In this document: positions 9,158 through 18,389 of the stretch, in pieces | Numbering within the stretch: position 1 is the first letter of the stretch | Layout of the letters: every line of letters starts with the position of its first letter | Source of the DNA: UBA7916 sp036121365 | Lineage (GTDB): Bacteria > Pseudomonadota > Gammaproteobacteria > Comchoanobacterales > Comchoanobacteraceae | DNA: 64,000 nt | Direction of reading: 5' to 3' | Assembly (NCBI GenBank): GCA_036121365.1 | Contig: JAZAFR010000029.1 | Span: 1-64,000, forward strand | Notes under the pieces: generated by a model | The model's input: the letters and a program-made list of their open reading frames with translations, nothing else | What the model was told of the DNA's origin: nothing | The model's database searches: none | Translations under genes and position numbers: made by a program

Positions 9158-10270
9158 ATGGATTATACATTGACTCAAGAACAACAAATGATCAAAGAAA
9201 GTGTGGCGCGGCTACTTGAAAAAGACTATGACTTTCTTCAGCGCTGCAAATGGCTATCCAAAGGGCAACGTTTTCAAAATACAATTTGGGATCAGTTTTC
9301 TCAACTTGGATTGTGCTCTTTGCCTTTTTCATCTGAGTATGGAGGTTTTGATGCCAGTGCGACTGACGTGAGTGTGGTCGCAGAATCAATAGGTAAATAT
9401 TTAGTTGTTGAGCCCTTTTTGCCCTGCTATTTGGCATCGTGCTATTTATCCTCATGTGCAAGTGAAAAACAAAAAAAACAGTATATTCCTGATATTTGCT
9501 CAGGACAGTCTCGTATTGTTATGGCGTTGGATTTGTCTTGTCATGATGCTTTTTTGTCAGATTACCAGTCAGTTCAATGTTCTCAGGTATCAAAAAACCA
9601 ATGGGTTCTTTCGGGAAGTTCTCCAATGGTATGCGGTTTAGATAATGCACATCATGTTATTGTTTTTTCCAAAAATGAAAAAAATAAAATCATGCCTTTT
9701 ATAGTGCCCTGTGATGCAGTTGAAATTCAAGAATTCTCTTTGATTGATGATTCAGGCGCCTCGCAACTGATTTTGGATAATGTGAAAGTGACTGCCGATC
9801 AACAATTGGATTATCAGGATGGTGTTTTAACTGAACTTTATGTGCGCTCGATTGCATTTTTGTCTTCCGAAGCAGTTGCCATCATGCAAATTCTAAATGA
9901 AAAAACCAAGCGCTATTTAAAGGACAGACAACAGTTTGGGCAACCCTTGAGTAAATTTCAATTGTTGCAACATCGTTTGGTTGAGATGTATGTTCAAGAG
10001 GAACAGGCGCGTTCAATGAGTTTGACTTTGAACTTTGCATTGTCATCTGGAACTGACTATTCAGAATTGAAAAAATTTGCCTTTATGACCAAACTTAAGA
10101 TCAATGACTATGCGCAGTACATTGGTGAGCAATCTGTGCAGTTGCATGGAGGTATGGGTGTCAGTGATGAGCTTGATATTGCTCATTATTTTAGACGTTT
10201 GACATGTATTTGTCATCAATTTGGTGATCACACATACTGTTTGTCTCAACTCATAGACAGGCTTGATTGA
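9158..10270 (+). CDS. Acyl-CoA dehydrogenase, small-subunit type
   Basis: A 370-residue acyl-CoA dehydrogenase homologue starting MDYTLTQEQQMIKESVARLL, with a Shine-Dalgarno (AAGAGGTG) upstream. It keeps the FAD/dimer motifs RQQFGQPLSKFQLLQHRLVEM and the C-terminal QLHGGMGVSDE. At the site where the large partner carries E244 this protein has VRSIAFLSSEA, with no aligned glutamate. It therefore probably serves as the non-catalytic, FAD-supporting partner in an alpha2beta2 enzyme. No thiolase, hydratase or CoA ligase lies next to the pair. Confidence 0.88.
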   Translation: MDYTLTQEQQMIKESVARLLEKDYDFLQRCKWLSKGQRFQNTIWDQFSQLGLCSLPFSSEYGGFDASATDVSVVAESIGKYLVVEPFLPCYLASCYLSSCASEKQKKQYIPDICSGQSRIVMALDLSCHDAFLSDYQSVQCSQVSKNQWVLSGSSPMVCGLDNAHHVIVFSKNEKNKIMPFIVPCDAVEIQEFSLIDDSGASQLILDNVKVTADQQLDYQDGVLTELYVRSIAFLSSEAVAIMQILNEKTKRYLKDRQQFGQPLSKFQLLQHRLVEMYVQEEQARSMSLTLNFALSSGTDYSELKKFAFMTKLKINDYAQYIGEQSVQLHGGMGVSDELDIAHYFRRLTCICHQFGDHTYCLSQLIDRLD

Positions 10271-10393
10271 TTTTTCCCTCATGTAGTTTATTGAAATCGT
10301 TTATCTATGACTTTTTTTGTATGTTTTTGATTTGTTTTTTTAGTGCGTTATCGTCGTCTTTGTATCAGGCATTCTGAGTGTTTTGTGCTTTTG

Positions 10394-11443
10394 TTATGCC
10401 TTTTTTTTGATGGATACTAATGATTGATTGAAAAACTCTGTGAGGTACTTTTTATATAAATATGGGTATGTGAGTATTGCATCCAAATGTTTGGTGTCAT
10501 CAATAAACCAAGTTTCTATTTCAACGTTTTTCTTTTGTGCAGTGGATATGAATTTTTCAGCGTGTATGAAAGGGATTCTTTTGTCTTTCTTTCCGTGGGT
10601 CAGAAAAATATGACGTTCATTCTTTGTGCTGATTGCAGCGGTTGTTTTAATTGTGTCTGGAGATGTGCCAATGAATATTTTTGCGAGCAGACGGACTCCA
10701 TATTTGAAAAAACAAGGGAGGTTTTTTGATTTGAGTTCATAGCAAAACATGGTGTTGAAGTCTGAGTAAGGGCTGTCAAGCCAGACAGCCTTTATGTCTG
10801 GTTCTTCGCTAAATGCGATGGCGCTTGTGACTGCCCCCAGTGACATGCCCATCAATCCAATCTGATTGTTTGTATAGCCTTGTTCTTTTAACCAATCATA
10901 AGCGCCTAGGATGTCTAAGTATTCCTTTTGTCCATAAGTGATGAATCGTGATACTTTGCTACTTTGACCATGATTTTGTAGATCAATATTGACAACATTG
11001 AATCCAGATTGAATCAACATTGCGCTTGCAAGTAATATTTCATGGTTGTTTTTACAAGCGGGTCGTATTCCATGTGTTATAATAATGACAGGTCTATGTT
11101 TGTCGACTTCTGTGTACCAGGCATGGATTTTCACATTGCTTGATCTGCTTGGGAAAGTCACTTCTTTGTAATTGTCGAACTGCCATTTATCTATTTCTAA
11201 AAATGGAAACTTTCCGTGGGGGTGCTCTTCTGTTGATGCGGTATCTCTACTTGGTAATTTCCAGCTCTCAGGACGGTTATTTGGGTCTTTGCATTGATAA
11301 CTGGTATAAGAACTTTGGAAGATAAATAGACCACACAGTAGTAGATATGTGCATAATATGATTGCTGTGGTCCAAAGTATTTTTGTTAGATATTGTTTGC
11401 GTATCACAAAAAAAATCCTTAGTTTTAACCTTAGCGTTATCAT
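10394..11443 (-). CDS. Membrane-anchored alpha/beta hydrolase
   Basis: A 349-residue protein. One N-terminal transmembrane helix (~23-43) precedes an alpha/beta-hydrolase domain with oxyanion motif THGIRP (~123-128), nucleophile elbow GMSLG (Ser201), and likely acid and base D287 (KKDKRIP) and H319 (DTKHLD). The arrangement resembles YfhR/BAAT-like serine hydrolases, where the catalytic domain faces the periplasm. The substrate cannot be predicted. It is convergent with the acyl-CoA dehydrogenase pair on its 3' side and divergent from the secreted protein gene at 11714. Confidence 0.85.
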   Translation of the reverse strand: MITLRLKLRIFFVIRKQYLTKILWTTAIILCTYLLLCGLFIFQSSYTSYQCKDPNNRPESWKLPSRDTASTEEHPHGKFPFLEIDKWQFDNYKEVTFPSRSSNVKIHAWYTEVDKHRPVIIITHGIRPACKNNHEILLASAMLIQSGFNVVNIDLQNHGQSSKVSRFITYGQKEYLDILGAYDWLKEQGYTNNQIGLMGMSLGAVTSAIAFSEEPDIKAVWLDSPYSDFNTMFCYELKSKNLPCFFKYGVRLLAKIFIGTSPDTIKTTAAISTKNERHIFLTHGKKDKRIPFIHAEKFISTAQKKNVEIETWFIDDTKHLDAILTYPYLYKKYLTEFFNQSLVSIKKKA

Positions 11444-11713
11444 ATGATGTTGCTTTGTCTTTGTCTATTTATTTTTTATTTTTTGTTTGTCAGGCTGGGA
11501 TGTCTCTCGTCCATATTTTGGATGTCTCATGTTCAATTTATGTTTGTGAGTCACATATCTTTGTATGGAAAAGAGCGTCTTGTTCTTTGTATTCTTTTTT
11601 GAGAGTATAGATCTTATTTTATTGGTTTTTATGGTTATTTGTTGCTTTGGGGCTGTTTTTAGTACATTGTTTTTTGTTATACTGCATAACGGTTGCTCTT
11701 GATTGTTACTGTA

Positions 11714-12523
11714 ATGATTCGATGTTTTTCTATATTGGTTGTGTTGAGTTTTCAACTTTTGTTGGTTGTCCCAAGTATGGGGGAGTCTTTTGCACGTAAT
11801 CCGTCTATTGTTTTGCGCCGTAATCCTCATTTGATGGTTCAAGATATCGTTCAAAATAAGGAGAGCAATGATCAAAAGAAGGCTGAAAATTCTGAAAAAA
11901 AAATATTGATTACTTTTCAAGCTAAGAGAAACTTTTGTTTGAATGTTAGGGGGTGGATGGTGCCCACTGAACATTTTTTTTCGCACATGGAAGAAGTATT
12001 GATTAGTGAAAAATGGGGTAATAAAGAAAAAGATGCGGTTAGAAAATGGCTTGACCAGGGTTATGGGTATGCCATTGCTCGTTTGATTGAGGAAACTCAA
12101 CCGAATCATTTATCGGATTTTAAAAATATTCTTGTGTCTGAATATTCCAAAACAAACGCCATTTGTCCATTTTCTTGTTCTTATTCCGATTATATTGAGC
12201 TTGCTTCTGGTTTGAGTAAAGATCAGTATGCTACTCTGCAAAAGATTTGTCAGCCAAGTTGTTTTCACAAAAAAGTTGTTCCTAGTCTTTATGAGGAGTC
12301 TTTCTGTGATTGCTTATTGACTCAAGATAAAACTGTTTGTTCAAAATTGTCTACCTCAGATTTACGCGTATTGATGGAGGCAGATAGTAATCAAGCTGTA
12401 TTTTATCGTGAATATAAATTGAATTCTAAAAATAACAATCAAAAGCATTCAGGTTTGTCTGCCATATTCGATTCTAGGCACAAGCTTCTTGATGCCATTA
12501 GAGATCTCGCTATTACAAAATGA
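11714..12523 (+). CDS. Secreted cysteine-containing protein, unknown
   Basis: A 269-residue protein starting MIRCFSILVVLSFQLLLVV, a clear signal peptide likely cleaved after ~SMGESFA. The first ATG at 11714 is preferred over an in-frame TTG at 11693. The mature protein has about eight cysteines in its second half (CPFSCSY, CQPSCFHK, CDCLLTQDKTVCS), suggesting disulphide bonds in the periplasm or outside the cell. I recognise no family. A long overlapping minus-strand frame (11465-12109) lacks such features and is taken as a shadow. tRNA-Arg follows 66 nt downstream. Confidence 0.75.
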   Translation: MIRCFSILVVLSFQLLLVVPSMGESFARNPSIVLRRNPHLMVQDIVQNKESNDQKKAENSEKKILITFQAKRNFCLNVRGWMVPTEHFFSHMEEVLISEKWGNKEKDAVRKWLDQGYGYAIARLIEETQPNHLSDFKNILVSEYSKTNAICPFSCSYSDYIELASGLSKDQYATLQKICQPSCFHKKVVPSLYEESFCDCLLTQDKTVCSKLSTSDLRVLMEADSNQAVFYREYKLNSKNNNQKHSGLSAIFDSRHKLLDAIRDLAITK

Positions 12524-12589
12524 TCGGCCTTGGTTTTCTGAAAATGTTTGCACTTGTCAGTGATTGGTGGTATCATTGTTCCCAACATT

Positions 12590-12663
12590 GCGCCCGTAGC
12601 TCAGCTGGATAGAGTACCTGGCTACGAACCAGGCGGTCGGGAGTTCGAATCTCTCCGGGCGTG
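12590..12663 (+). tRNA. tRNA-Arg(ACG)
   Basis: The cloverleaf is acceptor GCGCCCG/CGGGCGT (first pair G-U), D arm with AGCTCAGCTGGATAGAG, anticodon stem CCTGG/CCAGG with loop CTACGAA (anticodon ACG, read as ICG), and T arm GGGAG-TTCGAAT-CTCTC. The discriminator is G and no CCA follows (TTT). It ends 11 nt before the 3' end of the convergent rmuC. Confidence 0.95.
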
Positions 12664-12673
12664 TTTGTTTCCT

Positions 12674-13963
12674 CTACGTGGATATTTCCGTTAAGTCCAA
12701 TGCTGAACTTAAGCTTTCTTTTGGTTTGAGGTCAGCGTTTTCAATTTGTTTGAATCGTTTGCTTATTTTGTTTGCTGATATGTTGACTTGACTCACTTTT
12801 GTGTTTGCCTCGTTGATGTGCTTGGCTACACTGTTCATTCTATCTTGAAATCGGTTGAAGTCGTTAGACAAATGTTGCAAGTGTTCTTTGATGATGTCAA
12901 CTTGAGCTTGCGTTTGGATGTCTTTCAGTACAGCTTGCGTTGTGTGTAGGATTGCCATCATAGTCGTGGGTGATACTAGCCAGACTTTTCTTTGGTATGC
13001 AAAATCAATTAAATCTTCATGATATGAATGTATATCCGAGAATATAGATTCTGCAGGAATAAATAATACGGCTGCTTGGCAAGTTTCATCAGGAATGATG
13101 TATTTCTCAGCAACGTGTTTGATGTGAATTTTCATGTCTTGTTTGAAAAGCGCTTTGGCTTTATTTTTTGTGGTTAGATCTGCTGCATTGCAGCTGAGTC
13201 GGTAGTTGTCGAGTGGGAATTTTGCATCAATTGCAATGGTTCCGGTTGGCTCTGGTAAAAATAATACACAATCGGCTCTCTTTCCGTTATTAAACGTGTG
13301 TTGAAAAGCAAAGTGTTTTTCTGGTAGGCAGTTTTTGACCAATTGATTGAGCTGAATTTCACCAAAATGTCCTCGTGCTTGTTTGTTTTTCAATATGTCC
13401 TGTAGGCTAACAACATTGGAAGAAAGGTCATTGATTTCTTGCTGCGCTTTGTCAATAAGTGCCAGTCTTGTCATGACGTCTGTGAAAAGTGTATTGGTTT
13501 TGGCAAAACCATCACTGAGTTTTTTTTCAACCTGTCCTGCAATGTGGTGTAGGTGTTGATCGACGGTTTTTTGTAATTGTGTGATTTGCTGGCATGTGGT
13601 GTGGTTTTGTTGATTGAGCGTGGTTGTAAGCTGATTTCTGATGTCTTGCATGATTTGTCTCAACGTGTTTTGTTGTTGTAAGATGTTTTGTGACATTTCT
13701 GAAGAGATCGTTTTTTGTAAATGTTCTTGCTTTTGCTGTAGCATGTTAAGCATTTGCTTGTTTTCTGAAACGGTTTGATGGAGTTGTGTTTCTAGAATTT
13801 GCTTGTTTTCATAGTGGCCTTTTAGTTGATCTAAATTTGCGCTGATTGATCTTGATTGTTCCTGTGATTGTTTTTGTTGTTGCTTATTTGACACTAAGAT
13901 GTAAATGATTAAGCCCAGGTTGATTACGATGCCAACGAGTATGGATATATTAAATGGTGTCAT
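12674..13963 (-). CDS. rmuC: DNA recombination protein RmuC
   Basis: About 429 residues from the preferred ATG at 13963, which has AAAGG upstream; an upstream in-frame ATG at 13999 lacks one. A single N-terminal transmembrane helix (NISILVGIVINLGLIIYILV) is followed by a long glutamine-rich coiled coil (~25-190). The RmuC nuclease-like core then contains ARGHFGEIQL, IAIDAKFPLDNY and VLFIPAES. RmuC restricts sequence inversions and is structurally related to restriction-endonuclease folds. It is a single gene, divergent from pyrG. Confidence 0.93.
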   Translation of the reverse strand: MTPFNISILVGIVINLGLIIYILVSNKQQQKQSQEQSRSISANLDQLKGHYENKQILETQLHQTVSENKQMLNMLQQKQEHLQKTISSEMSQNILQQQNTLRQIMQDIRNQLTTTLNQQNHTTCQQITQLQKTVDQHLHHIAGQVEKKLSDGFAKTNTLFTDVMTRLALIDKAQQEINDLSSNVVSLQDILKNKQARGHFGEIQLNQLVKNCLPEKHFAFQHTFNNGKRADCVLFLPEPTGTIAIDAKFPLDNYRLSCNAADLTTKNKAKALFKQDMKIHIKHVAEKYIIPDETCQAAVLFIPAESIFSDIHSYHEDLIDFAYQRKVWLVSPTTMMAILHTTQAVLKDIQTQAQVDIIKEHLQHLSNDFNRFQDRMNSVAKHINEANTKVSQVNISANKISKRFKQIENADLKPKESLSSALDLTEIST

Positions 13964-14294
13964 GTTATGCCTTTTGTCTGTACTCATGTAATTAAACATA
14001 AATTTTTTTCATCAACAAGCTTTGATAGTGTAATTTATGATTATTGTTTTGGGTATTGTGCTGTGTAAATTTTTTGATGTGTTGAGGTTTCTGAGCTTTA
14101 ATTCGTTTATCAGTCTATTGATGATGTGTTATGGTATTTTTAACTGTGTTTTTTGATTCTGGATAACCGTTTTTTTGTCATTGGTGATATTTTTTGCTAC
14201 TCTATTCGCAAATGACTTTTTTAATCTGACATGTTTTGCTATAATCTGTTGTTGTTTATTATGTATGGAACTTTTGAGGAATGGCTAGAATAAT
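13964..14294. promoter_or_regulatory. Intergenic region upstream of pyrG
   Basis: No gene is visible. A TATAAT at 14240-14245 is a plausible -10 for pyrG, but no good -35 lies at the right distance. A GAGGA at 14275-14279 is rather far (15 nt) from the pyrG ATG. The left end must also hold the rmuC promoter. Confidence 0.4.
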
Positions 14295-15905
14295 ATGAAG
14301 TTTATATTTATTACAGGAGGGGTTGTTTCTTCTTTGGGTAAAGGGATTACAGCTGGCTCTTTAGGTGCTTTGTTAGAGTCTTGTGGTTACAGAGTGACTT
14401 GTATGAAACTGGACCCGTATATTAATATTGATCCCGGCACGTTGAGTCCGTCTGAGCATGGAGAAGTTTATGTCACTGAAGATGGGTATGAGACTGATTT
14501 AGATTTGGGGCATTATGAGCGCTTTTTAAGTGTTAGCCTTAAAGGTGAAGACAATTATGTCACATCCGGACAAGTTTATGCAGAGGTTATCAGGAAAGAA
14601 CGACGTGGAGATTATCTTGGTAAAACAATTCAGGTTATTCCTCATATCACAGATCATATCCAGTATCTAATAGAATCTTGTGGTCAGTCGTATGACATTA
14701 CTTTGGTTGAGGTAGGAGGCACTGTTGGAGATATTGAATCCTTGCCTTTTTTGGAGTCAATTCGACAAATGCGCGTTAAACATGGATATGATAATGTTAT
14801 GTTTGTTCATTTGACATTTTTGCCGTACGTCAAGACTGCTGGAGAGATGAAAACCAAACCAACTCAACACTCGGTGAAGGAGTTGCGTTCGATAGGCATA
14901 CAACCAGACATATTGGTCTGTCGAGCTGAACACGAAATATCTGATTTTGCAAAGAGTAAGATTGGTTTGTTTACCAATGTTAAACAGGAGCGTGTGATTG
15001 CCATTCCTGATGTGAATAGTATCTATCAATTGCCACATTTGTTATATCAGCAGAATTTCCATCGCATTGTTATGAAACAATTTGGGATGGCCGAGAGGAA
15101 TCCGTCATTAGATCAATGGCAAAGTTTGGTCAGAACACAGCAGAGTGCGAAGCATACAGTTAAAATTGCTATTGTTGGTAAATATACTGAAAGTAAAGAT
15201 GCGTATAAATCACTGCATGAAGCATTGTCTCATGCAGGTATGCATTTAAACTTGAATGTGGATATTTGTTATGTTAACTCTGAGTCTTTGACAGTTTCGT
15301 CTATTGAGTCTGAACATTATGATGCTATTTTGGTTCCTGGTGGATTTGGTGAACGTGGCAGTGATGGGAAGATTGATATTATACGTTGGGCTAGAGAAAA
15401 TTCCATTCCGTTTTTTGGTATTTGTTTCGGTATGCAGCTTGCAGTTGTAGAGTTTTTTCAAAATGTTTTGGGTTTAGAGGGTGCAAATAGCACTGAGTTG
15501 GATCCTCACTGTAAAGATCCGGTTATTTGTTTGATTGATGAGTTGAAAGATAAAGGTGATGCGATTGCTGACCTGGGAGGCAGTATGCGTTTGGGCGCTG
15601 TGACTGATGATTTGGTTAAAGATTCTAATGCTCATCGAGTTTATGGGGCTAGAAAAATCAGCGAAAGGCATAGGCATCGTTTTGAGTTTAATCCAAAATA
15701 TATTCCGATGTTAGAGGGCTCTGATCTTAAAATATCGGCCCTGTCTGAAAAAGATGAGTTCGTAGATATGGTAGAATTGGTTGATCATCCTTGGTTTATT
15801 GCATGTCAGTTTCATCCGGAATTCACTTCCAAGCCATTGTCTGCTCATCCATTGTTTATTAGTTTTTTAGAAGCGGCAAGAAAAGCTCAAGCTTCTCGGA
15901 GGTGA
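14295..15905 (+). CDS. pyrG: CTP synthase
   Basis: 536 residues, full family length. The N-terminal synthase domain opens with KFIFITGGVVSSLGKGI (nucleotide-binding loop) and carries the CTP/UTP-binding stretch DPYINIDPGTLSP. The C-terminal class I glutamine amidotransferase domain has the nucleophile in GICFGMQ and the His/Glu pair in FHPEFTSKP. The enzyme makes CTP from UTP, ATP and glutamine in the cytoplasm. It heads pyrG-kdsA-eno-ftsB, a standard gammaproteobacterial order; kdsA begins 5 nt after its stop. Confidence 0.97.
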   Translation: MKFIFITGGVVSSLGKGITAGSLGALLESCGYRVTCMKLDPYINIDPGTLSPSEHGEVYVTEDGYETDLDLGHYERFLSVSLKGEDNYVTSGQVYAEVIRKERRGDYLGKTIQVIPHITDHIQYLIESCGQSYDITLVEVGGTVGDIESLPFLESIRQMRVKHGYDNVMFVHLTFLPYVKTAGEMKTKPTQHSVKELRSIGIQPDILVCRAEHEISDFAKSKIGLFTNVKQERVIAIPDVNSIYQLPHLLYQQNFHRIVMKQFGMAERNPSLDQWQSLVRTQQSAKHTVKIAIVGKYTESKDAYKSLHEALSHAGMHLNLNVDICYVNSESLTVSSIESEHYDAILVPGGFGERGSDGKIDIIRWARENSIPFFGICFGMQLAVVEFFQNVLGLEGANSTELDPHCKDPVICLIDELKDKGDAIADLGGSMRLGAVTDDLVKDSNAHRVYGARKISERHRHRFEFNPKYIPMLEGSDLKISALSEKDEFVDMVELVDHPWFIACQFHPEFTSKPLSAHPLFISFLEAARKAQASRR

Positions 15906-15910
15906 TTGGA

Positions 15911-16759
15911 ATGCAAAATGCAATTGATATGTTTGGGATTGGCAATGATAAACCATTGACAGTCATCGCAGGCCCTTGTGTAGTTGAGAGTGAAAAAGTG
16001 GTACTTGAATGTGCGGAGGAAATTAAGCGCATTTCTGATGATCTCGGTGTTGATGTCATATTTAAAGCGTCTTTGGACAAAGCCAATCGAACCAGTGATA
16101 CAGGCTTTAGAGGGGTTGGTTTTGAAAAAGCCTTGTCAATTTTAGCTAAAGTGAAAAGTCGTTATGGATTGCCAGTTATTACAGATGTTCATCATTGTGA
16201 AATGATTCAAGATGTTGCTGAAGTAGTTGATTTTCTTCAGATTCCAGCTTTTTTATGTCGGCAGACTGATTTGATTCGTGCTGCTTGTCAGACAGGTTTG
16301 CCTGTGAATATCAAAAAAGGTCAGTTTTTAGCGCCTGGTGATATGCGCTTTGTTCTTGAAAAAGCTCTGAATACAGGCAATAAGAATATATTGTTGTGTG
16401 AACGAGGTACGACTTTTGGTTATCATAATTTAGTTGTTGATTTTCGTGGTCTGTCTCAGATGCGTTCTTTTGGCTATCCTGTGGTATTTGATGCAACACA
16501 TTCTGTGCAATTGCCAGGGGGCGGTGATGGAAAATCAAGTGGACAACGAGAATATGCCAATGTACTTGCTCGTTGTGCTTTAACAATTGGAATTGCTGCG
16601 ATTTTTGCAGAAACCCATCCCAACCCTGATGAGGCTTTGAGTGATGGTGCGAATTCTATTCCACTCAATGAATTGTCTTTTTATGTTAAGCAATGGATGA
16701 AAGTGGATCAATTGGCAAAAGAGCAGTTGATGCAGAATATTAACGAGGCAGTGGTGTGA
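15911..16759 (+). CDS. kdsA: 3-deoxy-8-phosphooctulonate synthase
   Basis: 282 residues from ATG at 15911, which has a perfect GGAGG eight nt upstream; an in-frame GTG at 15902 lies within that site. KDO-8-phosphate synthase condenses phosphoenolpyruvate with arabinose-5-phosphate for the lipopolysaccharide inner core. Signature stretches are VIAGPCVVES, FKASLDKANRTS, GLPVITDVHH, NIKKGQFLAP and VFDATHSVQLPGG. Its presence implies that the organism still makes KDO and so lipid A-core. The stop overlaps the eno start by 4 nt (GTGA). Confidence 0.97.
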   Translation: MQNAIDMFGIGNDKPLTVIAGPCVVESEKVVLECAEEIKRISDDLGVDVIFKASLDKANRTSDTGFRGVGFEKALSILAKVKSRYGLPVITDVHHCEMIQDVAEVVDFLQIPAFLCRQTDLIRAACQTGLPVNIKKGQFLAPGDMRFVLEKALNTGNKNILLCERGTTFGYHNLVVDFRGLSQMRSFGYPVVFDATHSVQLPGGGDGKSSGQREYANVLARCALTIGIAAIFAETHPNPDEALSDGANSIPLNELSFYVKQWMKVDQLAKEQLMQNINEAVV

Positions 16760-18060
16760 AAGGTAAATTTGTTGTAAAAGAGTTGTTGGCTTCTGAAATT
16801 ATGGATTCTCGCGGTTTGCCAACAGTGGCTTGCCAAGTGCGTTTGCAGGATGGGGCATCTGGTTTTATGCAAGTGCCATCAGGACAGTCAACTGGACAAT
16901 ATGAAGCATGTGAGCTTAGAGATTTGGATCCAGATCGTTATTTTGGTAAAGGTGTGCGCAAGGCAGTTTCTAATATTGAAAATATTATAGCCCCTTTGGT
17001 GTGTGGTCGGCAATTTGAATCGATTGAAGTGTTTGATTCGGTTATGCTGAATCATGATAACACATCTCAGAAAACATTTTTGGGTGCGAATGCAATTTTA
17101 GCAGTCTCTGGTGCTTTTGCGAGGGCTGCGGCTTTTTCGTCTGGGCTGCCCTTGTATGCTTTTTTTTCTCGAGATGCTCATGTTCTACCTGTGCCTTTGA
17201 TGAATGTCATTAATGGTGGGAAGCATGCCCACAATCCTTTAGTTGTGCAAGAGTTCATGCTGGTTCCTCATGGGTTTGATTCATTTTCTGCTGCGATTTT
17301 TGCGAGCGGTAAGATCACTAAAGTTTTGGGTGATATTCTGTCTAAACAATGTCGACATGTTGGGCGTGGAGATGAAGGGGGGTATGCTCCTGATTTTTCT
17401 GATACAAGATCTGCTTTGGATGCGATATGTATGGCGATTAAGCAGGCTGGTTTTTCATTTGATCAAGTGTCATTGGCTCTGGATATGGCTGCCAGTGAAT
17501 ATTGTAATCAATCTGGATATTTTCTTGATAAAGAGGGGCAGGTTGTATTACCAAAGGAGGCATGGCTAGATTATTTGGAGTCTTTGGTTTCAGATTATCC
17601 AATTGTTTCAATTGAAGATGCTGCAGATGAAACTGATTTTGATATGTGGAAACTGATGACAGAACGCTTGTCCAGTCGAGTTCAGTTGGTTGGTGATGAT
17701 GTTTTTGTTACTCAGATAAAGCGATTAAAGCTTGGAATGTCTTCAGGTGTCGCCAATGCAATTTTGATCAAGCCGAATCAAGTAGGCAGTGTTTCTGAAA
17801 CAATTGCTACAATGGATTGTGCTTATGCCAATGGCTACAAGACAGTGGTTTCGCATCGATCTGGAGAGACTGAAGATTCCATTATTTCGGATATTTCTGT
17901 TGGATACAGTGCTGGACAGATAAAAGCAGGACCATTGCGTCAAAGTGATAGAGTTGCAAAATACAATCGACTTTTGTGGATTGAGAGAGAGCTGGGTAAT
18001 CGTGCAAAATTTGCAAAAGATATTTATAAGTGCTATCTTGATGCTAGGTTGAAGGTCTGA
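16756..18060 (+). CDS. eno: Enolase (divergent)
   Basis: 434 residues from GTG at 16756, overlapping kdsA. Enolase interconverts 2-phosphoglycerate and phosphoenolpyruvate. Catalytic and metal residues are kept: QEFML, GDEGGYAPD, LALDMAASE, SIEDAADE, GDDVFVT, ILIKPNQVGS and SHRSGETED. Several normally invariant positions differ: DSRGLPT instead of DSRGNPT, PSGQSTG instead of PSGASTG, and INGGKHA instead of INGGEHA. The protein is probably active but fast-evolving. The neighbouring kdsA also consumes phosphoenolpyruvate, in keeping with the conserved linkage. Confidence 0.95.
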   Translation: MKGKFVVKELLASEIMDSRGLPTVACQVRLQDGASGFMQVPSGQSTGQYEACELRDLDPDRYFGKGVRKAVSNIENIIAPLVCGRQFESIEVFDSVMLNHDNTSQKTFLGANAILAVSGAFARAAAFSSGLPLYAFFSRDAHVLPVPLMNVINGGKHAHNPLVVQEFMLVPHGFDSFSAAIFASGKITKVLGDILSKQCRHVGRGDEGGYAPDFSDTRSALDAICMAIKQAGFSFDQVSLALDMAASEYCNQSGYFLDKEGQVVLPKEAWLDYLESLVSDYPIVSIEDAADETDFDMWKLMTERLSSRVQLVGDDVFVTQIKRLKLGMSSGVANAILIKPNQVGSVSETIATMDCAYANGYKTVVSHRSGETEDSIISDISVGYSAGQIKAGPLRQSDRVAKYNRLLWIERELGNRAKFAKDIYKCYLDARLKV

Positions 18061-18064
18061 TAAG

Positions 18065-18361
18065 ATGCTGAGTTTTCTTAATTCTCTAATTTTAAAATGG
18101 GCACTTCTTCTCGTTGTGTTGTGTCTGCAGTTTCACGTATGGTTTTCAGACTCTGGATATTCACGTTATAGTCATATCCAAAATAAAATTGTAGATATGA
18201 AGCTTGTCAATCAAAATTATAAGAACGATATTGTAAAATTAAAAAAGGCTGTTGATGATTTGAACACTGATGGTAAATTACTGGATGGTAATGCCAGGGA
18301 GAATTTGGGAATGATAGGCCCGGGGGAGACTTTGTACCGGGTTTCATTTGCTGCATCGTAG
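18065..18361 (+). CDS. ftsB: Cell division protein FtsB
   Basis: 98 residues: a short cytoplasmic N-terminus, one transmembrane helix (LKWALLLVVLCLQFHVWF), a periplasmic coiled coil (~38-75) and the conserved C-terminal pattern ARENLGMIGPGETLYRV. FtsB forms the FtsQLB divisome complex. The position directly after eno is the usual gammaproteobacterial one. ispD, which often follows, is absent; instead the 3' end of a convergent MFS transporter lies 28 nt away. Confidence 0.93.
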   Translation: MLSFLNSLILKWALLLVVLCLQFHVWFSDSGYSRYSHIQNKIVDMKLVNQNYKNDIVKLKKAVDDLNTDGKLLDGNARENLGMIGPGETLYRVSFAAS

Positions 18362-18389
18362 AATGTGCTTCTTTGTTTGCTTGAATCGT

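Noticed and set aside
11465..12109. 214-codon minus-strand frame
   Set aside because: It overlaps the signal-peptide-bearing plus-strand gene, is low-complexity (N, K, Q, F) and has no ribosome site.
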